A stretch of 64,000 nucleotides of DNA from a virus. Position numbers and translations under genes: made by a program. The DNA lies in the IMG/VR virus record IMGVR_UViG_3300005533_000009, positions 17,269-81,268 of that record, one strand, 5' to 3'. Positions 59,428-64,000 of this stretch are shown one piece after another. Positions within the stretch are counted from its first letter, which is position 1; each line of letters opens with the position of its first letter. Under the pieces are notes generated by a model, which had not been told where the DNA came from, made no database searches, and was given only the letters and a program-made list of their open reading frames with translations.

Positions 59428-59651
59428 ACTCCTACCTGCCCTCCTAAAATTCCACCTAACATATATCCTATCATAGCTGTTGTAGAATGTGGGTTCTCTG
59501 CTATATGTTTGACAATCAGAAATCCTACAGCGCATATAAGAGCATCACTGATACCAACCCACAAGTATTTCTTAGAAGCCACTGCCGCCATATTGATCGT
59601 AATGATGAGGTATTGTGCAAACTGTATGGCGAAAAATATTAAGAAGATCAT
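59406..59651 (-). CDS. Small integral membrane protein (81 aa)
   Basis: Two or three hydrophobic helices: MIFLIFFAIQFAQYLIITI, VGISDALICAVGFLIVKHI, and a Gly-rich IGYMLGGILGGQVGVWL. This pattern resembles small phage membrane proteins related to the N-terminal part of DUF2179-type proteins. Function unknown. Confidence 0.6.
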   Translation of the reverse strand: MIFLIFFAIQFAQYLIITINMAAVASKKYLWVGISDALICAVGFLIVKHIAENPHSTTAMIGYMLGGILGGQVGVWLSERL

Positions 59652-59658
59652 TTACCAC

Positions 59659-59847
59659 CTACCACCCATCATGTCCTCCTTGCACTTCAATTAAGGCTAT
59701 CAAGGTTATGATCAATACGGCAGCTATTCCAAACGACATCAGTTCAAACCATAGTATGTGAATTTCGTGATAGCACGCAATCCCATTTAATATTACCAAA
59801 CCAATACTTACAATCCAAAGCCATAATTTAGCGAGTGTTTTGCTCAT
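59659..59847 (-). CDS. Small two-pass membrane protein
   Basis: 62 residues from ATG 59847 (SD AAGG six nt before; a further ATG lies at 59853). Hydrophobic helices LWLWIVSIGLVILNGIACY and FGIAAVLIITLIALI. No family recognised. Overlaps the 3' end of the upstream gene (59828-60088). Confidence 0.55.
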   Translation of the reverse strand: MSKTLAKLWLWIVSIGLVILNGIACYHEIHILWFELMSFGIAAVLIITLIALIEVQGGHDGW

Positions 59848-60088
59848 CGTCATCCTTGTTTAGCTTGTTTATCTCTTTACCGTAGGTAGAAATATTGAAA
59901 TCCTTTGCCATATGGTGCTCTAGGTGCCTAATGCATATCTCTAGCTCTTCTGCCATCTTCTCTTCCAGCACTGTATGGTAGATATCAGGACGGGTTAACA
60001 GTGCTAGACCATCTGACCAAAGTTCATGCAACTCTGCCAGATGGTCTACCCGTCTACCTACATGATCCATATCCATCATTTCTTTCAT
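59828..60088 (-). CDS. Small hypothetical protein (86 aa)
   Basis: Acidic and helical: HVGRRVDHLAELHELWSDGL, EEKMAEELEICIRHLEHHMA, and a Lys/Asp-rich end. No family recognised. Overlaps the upstream gene by 4 nt (ATGA) and the downstream membrane protein. Confidence 0.55.
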   Translation of the reverse strand: MKEMMDMDHVGRRVDHLAELHELWSDGLALLTRPDIYHTVLEEKMAEELEICIRHLEHHMAKDFNISTYGKEINKLNKDDDEQNTR

Positions 60089-60480
60089 GCAGACTCTTCT
60101 GCCACTACTTGAAGCTGCGAATCAGGGGAATTGTAATATGCTTCTCGTGCTGGTTTTGGGACAATAATGCAGCCATCACTGGCTGACAATGGCTTACCAT
60201 CTAGTCTATCTCCATGCATGAAGAAACCTGAACGTCCAAACATTTCATTGTTTGAGTCAGGAATCAATGGGATTGCAAAAGCACCTAAATGACTTCCTTC
60301 TACTGCTGTACCATGAGTATATAAGCCCACAGGGAGAGGGCCGATACTCTGTTTGCTCTGAAGATCAGGATTATTTACTCCATCTAGCCTGAGGCCATGG
60401 TCCCCACCAGCATATCCCTTCGCAATCTTTTTGCCATCCGGGTCATAAAAATTACCTGTTCTCTGTACATACTTCCACAT
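60085..60480 (-). CDS. L,D-transpeptidase-like (DUF2778/Tlde1-type) domain protein
   Basis: 131 residues. Layout of DUF2778 proteins: GGDHGLRLDGVNNPDLQS, IGPLPVGLYTHG, AFAIPLIPD, then FFMHGDRLDGKPLSASDGCIIV with the catalytic His and Cys (HG...SDGCI). In Tlde1 effectors this fold cleaves or exchanges D-amino acids in peptidoglycan cross-links. No signal peptide seen, so access to the periplasm would need a holin. It could act in lysis or wall modification. Confidence 0.62.
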   Translation of the reverse strand: MWKYVQRTGNFYDPDGKKIAKGYAGGDHGLRLDGVNNPDLQSKQSIGPLPVGLYTHGTAVEGSHLGAFAIPLIPDSNNEMFGRSGFFMHGDRLDGKPLSASDGCIIVPKPAREAYYNSPDSQLQVVAEESA

Positions 60481-60636
60481 TTATTCAAACTCCACTTCGT
60501 ATCCGGCTTTTTTAAATTCTTCTGCTCGTTTATCGGCAGATTTTTTATCAAGATTGTCGGATATAACGGTTCTATTGCCATCCGGGTATTCATTTAGAAT
60601 TTTATATGACAGCTTGATTATTACTTTGTGTTTCAT
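60481..60636 (-). CDS. Very small gene (51 aa)
   Basis: Minus-strand ATG at 60636, TAA at 60481-60483 directly before the next ATG (TAAATG). It reads MKHKVIIKLSYKILNEYPDG...AEEFKKAGYEVEFE. Beta strand plus helix plus strand, like small phage proteins of unknown function. Its start overlaps the 3' end of the gene above it by 35 nt. Below common size cut-offs but well placed. Confidence 0.55.
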   Translation of the reverse strand: MKHKVIIKLSYKILNEYPDGNRTVISDNLDKKSADKRAEEFKKAGYEVEFE

Positions 60637-60961
60637 GCGCTTGTACCGTTACCTTACAAGGTTTTTTGCAGTTGTCACATCTCCAATGTCCCAGCCCGTT
60701 AACTTGGGTAAAATCGGTCTGCTCGTTGTCATCATTACGCTTTGCTTTTAGTGCTGAGCCTACTCTTGGCTTTTTTGTTGACGTGCCGCAACATTTGCTG
60801 ATGTATGCCTTGACGGGAGGCAAGCTCGGCTTCGAAAAGCTTTTTCCTTTTTTCTTTCTGTTCTTTCGTTTCTTGCCCGAGTGCCCACCAGACGAGCCAT
60901 GCCCAGTACTGTTCTTGCCCTGCTGCGGTTGTGAGGTCGTAGGTTTCAATTGAGTATTCAT
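60602..60961 (-). CDS. Zinc-ribbon protein overlapping another frame
   Basis: Open from ATG 60961. The first 45 residues are Lys/Gly/Ser-rich and coincide with the gene at 60735-60965 in another frame. The C-terminal part looks like a real protein: ISKCCGTSTKKPRVG and WRCDNCKKPC as a zinc ribbon. A shorter product from a TTG near 60825 (MPPVKAYISKCC) is possible. The two ATGs are only four nt apart and share one SD (GAAGGT). Confidence 0.45.
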   Translation of the reverse strand: MNTQLKPTTSQPQQGKNSTGHGSSGGHSGKKRKNRKKKGKSFSKPSLPPVKAYISKCCGTSTKKPRVGSALKAKRNDDNEQTDFTQVNGLGHWRCDNCKKPCKVTVQAHETQSNNQAVI

Positions 60962-60965
60962 TCAT
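60735..60965 (-). CDS. Small helical protein (76 aa)
   Basis: ATG 60965 with SD GAAGG. MNEYSIETYDLTTAAGQEQY, WLVWWALGQETKEQKEKRKK, then a basic end. Natural-looking helical sequence with no family known. Overlaps the 60602-60961 frame for 227 nt; both may be real. Confidence 0.5.
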   Translation of the reverse strand: MNEYSIETYDLTTAAGQEQYWAWLVWWALGQETKEQKEKRKKLFEAELASRQGIHQQMLRHVNKKAKSRLSTKSKA

Positions 60966-60972
60966 TTTACCT

Positions 60973-61527
60973 TCATCTCTTCTTTTTAGTTAGTTGTTTG
61001 AACCGCTTTATGTATTCTTTTTCAGCCTGTGCTGTAGACCAGCAATATAGCTTAATGTCAGTGATAGGAAAGTCATCAGCCCATCCACCAACGTTTCTCA
61101 TAAGCTTTCTAGCTTCCAGCCCCAGCATAATGTTATCTACCGCTTTTATAGCTGATTTGTCTACAGGTATAACATTGAATTTAGAATAAATTGCGTTTGT
61201 AATTTTGTTCTCTAGTTCAATATATGGCTCTTTGATTAAAGTAAAATGTTTTGCTGGCCGATTAAGATCAGATAAGTATGCCTCTGAAGCGTCATGTAGC
61301 AACCCCTCTAAGGCATACTCCTTTGAGCATAGATGACTTACATGTATACAATGCTCTGCAATTGAATAGAAGGTTTTAACGTGACCTGTAAAACGGCATT
61401 GCATCGCCAATGAATGAGCTATATCCTTAATGTCGATTTCTTCCGGCTTGGGGTTAAGGATATGAAACTTGTGGCCTCTAAATGTTTCTACCCAAGGGTC
61501 TTTGCCACCGTTATAGTCTACGTTCAT
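60973..61527 (-). CDS. HD-domain phosphohydrolase
   Basis: 184 residues. HD motifs of the YfbR/5'-nucleotidase-like group: RFTGHVKTFYSIAEHCIHVS (first His), GLLHDASEAYLSDLNRPAK (HD pair), and a later conserved Asp in IKAVDNIML. It probably removes phosphate from dNMPs or hydrolyses modified nucleotides. Starts on a TAATG overlap with the DHH gene. Confidence 0.8.
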   Translation of the reverse strand: MNVDYNGGKDPWVETFRGHKFHILNPKPEEIDIKDIAHSLAMQCRFTGHVKTFYSIAEHCIHVSHLCSKEYALEGLLHDASEAYLSDLNRPAKHFTLIKEPYIELENKITNAIYSKFNVIPVDKSAIKAVDNIMLGLEARKLMRNVGGWADDFPITDIKLYCWSTAQAEKEYIKRFKQLTKKKR

Positions 61528-62390
61528 TACCTTCCTATAATACTATCTATTAGCTTTCTTCCTTCTTTAATTGGTAATTCTGCACCTGCGGCATGTTTAT
61601 GTCCTCCACCACCAAGAGTTTTGGCGATGGTTGAGACATCTACATCACTGCCCTGTTTTGATCTAAAGCTAAACTGAATAATTCCATCATTACGTTCAAA
61701 CCATGACATGCCGACATCATATTGGTCTGATAGAACGTTGCCCACCTCTGAGCAGTTAGGATAAGGAGCATTAACAATACCTACAGTAAACATTCGGTTC
61801 ATTTCCGGCATTCCTAACGAACCTTTTGAGTGATTAGCTACAATTTTCTCTACGTAATGTTTAACGTGAGAAAGAGCACCTTCACCTCTACGAGCGGCCT
61901 CTTCCCAATCCAACGCATTAAGCTGATCCCATGCATAAAAGATTTGAGGCAGAGTCATAAGGTACGCATTGACTTCTCGTGACTTAGGAAGAGCATGTCT
62001 CCAAAGATCACGATCCTCAACATAATTAACGAACCATGTTCTAGGAAGAACCCCATACAATTCATCATACGTGATAGTAGCCCCACTGCGGTTCATATCA
62101 AACACAATGGTTGAATGTGGATACTGCTCCTGCAATCCTTCTAGTTCTTTCTGTGCAGTTTGATGATGATCGTAAATAGTAACTGTGGGAATCTTATCCA
62201 GAATCTCAATCATCTGGGGACGCTTAAATGAGAAATCTACCATCAACAGGACTTCATGCCCTACCATGGCTTCCCAAGGAACAGGTTCCCCGTAGGCCAT
62301 GCCATGTAGCACAGCCTCAGGGAACTGTTTCTTTACCAAGTAAGCAGCACACCATCCATCAGGACACCCTTTATGGAAAATAACTAGCAT
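61527..62390 (-). CDS. DHH-family phosphoesterase
   Basis: 287 residues. FHKGCPDGWCAAYLV (first Asp), LLMVDFSF, TIYDHHQTAQ (DHH), FDMNRSGATITYDEL, and the C-terminal DHHA1-type GGGGHKHAAGAELP. RecJ/NrnA-like relatives degrade nano-RNA, pAp or single-stranded DNA ends. Between RecA and the HD hydrolase it suggests nucleic acid turnover. A LAGLIDADG gene abuts its start by a 7-nt overlap. Confidence 0.85.
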   Translation of the reverse strand: MLVIFHKGCPDGWCAAYLVKKQFPEAVLHGMAYGEPVPWEAMVGHEVLLMVDFSFKRPQMIEILDKIPTVTIYDHHQTAQKELEGLQEQYPHSTIVFDMNRSGATITYDELYGVLPRTWFVNYVEDRDLWRHALPKSREVNAYLMTLPQIFYAWDQLNALDWEEAARRGEGALSHVKHYVEKIVANHSKGSLGMPEMNRMFTVGIVNAPYPNCSEVGNVLSDQYDVGMSWFERNDGIIQFSFRSKQGSDVDVSTIAKTLGGGGHKHAAGAELPIKEGRKLIDSIIGR

Positions 62391-62902
62391 TGTTTTAAAG
62401 ACCTCATTTTTATGTACATTGAACGTTGACTGTACATATGTTTTAAAGAAGGTTTAGTACTGTGTTTATTCATAGCGTTTTGAAATTTCAACAATAGTTT
62501 ACCTTGTTTCTTCTTAAGTTTTAAATAGGGCAGTAATTGGACTATCAACAATGCAGCCTGCTTAGACCACACAGCCCATGTCCATGCATTTTTGTGGTTC
62601 TTTTTATGAACAGGCTTAAAACATACACTTCCTAATTTTACTGTCTTGTGAATCCATCTTATAGTAGATTCGGAAGTCATATGTACGTTTATCGTTCCTC
62701 TGTATGCATATGGGTGCTTTTTATAGTCTTTTTGTTTTTGCCTATTAATACTTATACAACCCTCTCCGTCAACAATACCCGCTAAGTAAGCTAAATCCAC
62801 AGGGTTTAATTTGGATAGATGACCTTCCTGTGCTTTCTTTTGTATATTCCTTAGCTTTTTTCTAGCAGCACGTTCTTCAATTTCCTTCTTACTTCTTGAC
62901 AT
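62384..62902 (-). CDS. LAGLIDADG homing endonuclease (free-standing)
   Basis: 172 residues. The motif is LAYLAGIVDGEGCISI (about 38-53), followed by the beta saddle (AYRGTINVHMTSESTIRWI) and LLIVQLLPYLKLKKKQGKLL helix. Very basic. It is inserted between recA (3-nt gap) and the DHH gene (7-nt overlap) without a leader. One motif, so a homodimer is likely. Confidence 0.86.
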   Translation of the reverse strand: MSRSKKEIEERAARKKLRNIQKKAQEGHLSKLNPVDLAYLAGIVDGEGCISINRQKQKDYKKHPYAYRGTINVHMTSESTIRWIHKTVKLGSVCFKPVHKKNHKNAWTWAVWSKQAALLIVQLLPYLKLKKKQGKLLLKFQNAMNKHSTKPSLKHMYSQRSMYIKMRSLKQC

Positions 62903-62905
62903 AAA

Positions 62906-64000
62906 TCATACGGTAGTTTTTGGCAAGGAATCACCAGCTTTAATAAACGCTGCAATCTTGCCTTTCACTTTCTCTAAAGTTTTTGGACTATTAAGTAGTA
63001 CTTCTTTTAGTTCTTCTTTCCCATGGGCAAGCTTTTCTCCGTCCAGAGAATACCAGCCGTTAGCAGTAACATCCAGAATACCCATATTGGCAGCGAATTC
63101 AATGGTATTACCTTCTTTGTCAAATCCGTCTTCATAGATAAGATCAAGCTCTGTTTCTCTGAATGGTACTCCAACTTTATTTTTTACTGCCTTCACTCTA
63201 ATGCGATGACCGATGATGTTCTTATCTGTCTCTTTACCTGAGAGAGTAATAGCATCACGTCTACGCACATCCAGACGTACAGAAGAATAGAACTTTAATG
63301 CTCTACCACCGGGGGTAGTTTCAGGGTTACCATACATCACACCAATTTTCTCACGAATCTGGTTGATAAAAATGATGGTCACCTGATTGGTGAATGCTAT
63401 GCTAGACAGCTTACGCATAGCTTGCGACATCATACGTGCCTGAAGACCTACGTGCGTATCTCCCATCTCACCTTCAAGCTCAGCTTTAGGTGTAAGGGCC
63501 GCAGCAGAATCCACCACAATTAAGCTTACTGCGCCGGATTTGATAAGGGCTTCTACGATTGATAATGCCTGCTCTCCATAATCCGGCTGATTAACTACCA
63601 ATTTGTCTACATCAACCCCAAGCTTCGTAGCATACTTTGGATCAAAGGTGTGCTCAGCATCAACAAAAGCTGCGATTCCACCTTGTCTTTGCTCTTCAGC
63701 AACAACATGTAGAGTAAATGTAGTCTTACCAGCAGATTCAGGACCAAAAATTTCAACTATTCTTCCCCTTGGTATACCTCCGCATTGCATTACTTCATAG
63801 TCAAAGGTGGGGAGCCCGACGTTAATGCTGGGTATAGCTACTATTTTCTTATCGTCTAAACGCTGTAGTGTATTTTCTGTCTTAAACTGCTTGTCTAGTT
63901 TGGCTGACAAGGCGAAAAGCGTCTCGAATTTCTCAAGATCAGTCTGAGGCTTTTTAACTACCTCTACTTGCTTTTCTTCTTTCTCTTTCTTTTTTCCGAA
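62906..64000 (-). CDS. recA: RecA recombinase (5' truncated by window)
   Basis: The frame is open to the right edge, so the start lies outside; a TTG at 63910 is internal because the upstream codons (EKFETLFALSAK) continue sensibly and a KPQTDLEK stretch precedes them. RecA core: IVEIFGPESAGKTTFTLHV (Walker A), SLIVVDSAAALTPKAELEGE (Walker B), FINQIREKIGVMYGNPETTPGG (DNA-binding loop L1 and beyond), ALKFYSSVRLDVRR. Promotes strand exchange and repair of phage DNA. The C-terminal domain is intact; the protein extends at least 30 residues before the usual start region, with a Lys/Glu-rich stretch. Confidence 0.9.
   Translation of the reverse strand, partial: FGKKKEKEEKQVEVVKKPQTDLEKFETLFALSAKLDKQFKTENTLQRLDDKKIVAIPSINVGLPTFDYEVMQCGGIPRGRIVEIFGPESAGKTTFTLHVVAEEQRQGGIAAFVDAEHTFDPKYATKLGVDVDKLVVNQPDYGEQALSIVEALIKSGAVSLIVVDSAAALTPKAELEGEMGDTHVGLQARMMSQAMRKLSSIAFTNQVTIIFINQIREKIGVMYGNPETTPGGRALKFYSSVRLDVRRRDAITLSGKETDKNIIGHRIRVKAVKNKVGVPFRETELDLIYEDGFDKEGNTIEFAANMGILDVTANGWYSLDGEKLAHGKEELKEVLLNSPKTLEKVKGKIAAFIKAGDSLPKTTV

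Noticed and set aside
60384-60593. Minus-strand frame of 69 residues
   Set aside because: It is the shadow of the 60481-60636 gene and the 60085-60480 gene, which fit the operon overlaps better.
1-64000. CRISPR arrays, transposons, integrase or attachment sites
   Set aside because: No spaced direct repeats, transposase or recombinase genes seen; the phage looks lytic in this window.

Overview
The window is the late (structural) region plus part of the metabolic region of a lytic, tailed double-stranded DNA phage with moderately AT-rich DNA, the standard bacterial code and clear Shine-Dalgarno (SD) sequences. The order runs terminase large subunit, portal, scaffold, capsid, connector and fibre proteins, then two very large internal-virion-type proteins. 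I see no tape measure, sheath or baseplate genes, so a podovirus-like particle is the best guess. Deoxyhexose and 3,6-dideoxyhexose genes suggest a host with Gram-negative-type surface sugars, but the host cannot be named.

Layout. 1-16 kb holds the head genes: end of terminase, portal, scaffold, a major capsid gene split by two group I introns, a GroES-like co-chaperonin and connector proteins. 16-19.4 kb holds fibre-type proteins, one with a +1 frameshift. 19.4-30.4 kb is a glycosylation cassette: GDP-fucose synthesis (GMD, GDP-fucose synthase), a GT10 fucosyltransferase, several GT31-like, GT2-like and GT17-like transferases, and an RfbH-like dehydrase followed by an SDR reductase. 31-45 kb holds a 1691-residue tail protein and two long Pro/Gln-rich internal virion proteins. 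45-52.5 kb holds small structural proteins, a fibre and three small membrane proteins (lysis candidates). 52.6-57.4 kb holds a metallophosphoesterase, a dNMP kinase and a secreted trypsin-like protease. A terminator at 57.4 kb separates these from a convergent minus-strand operon of small genes ending in an HD hydrolase, a DHH phosphoesterase and RecA.

Two things stand out. First, fifteen homing-endonuclease-type genes lie in 64 kb: three GIY-YIG, five endonuclease VII-like, four other HNH and three LAGLIDADG. They sit at gene junctions, apart from one inside a capsid-gene intron. Second, eight of them, and apparently one structural gene, have a common leader. It is a small hairpin followed by an H-type pseudoknot in which a 6-7 nt loop pairs with the segment that contains or touches the SD. 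The pairing is kept in every copy although the loop sequence differs each time (for example CCGACA/TGTCGG, CTTACA/TGTAAG, CCTCGAA/TTCGAGG, CCATCTA/TAGATGG). This looks like a mobile, self-repressing translation control element that travels with endonuclease genes, and it is my main candidate for an undescribed system.
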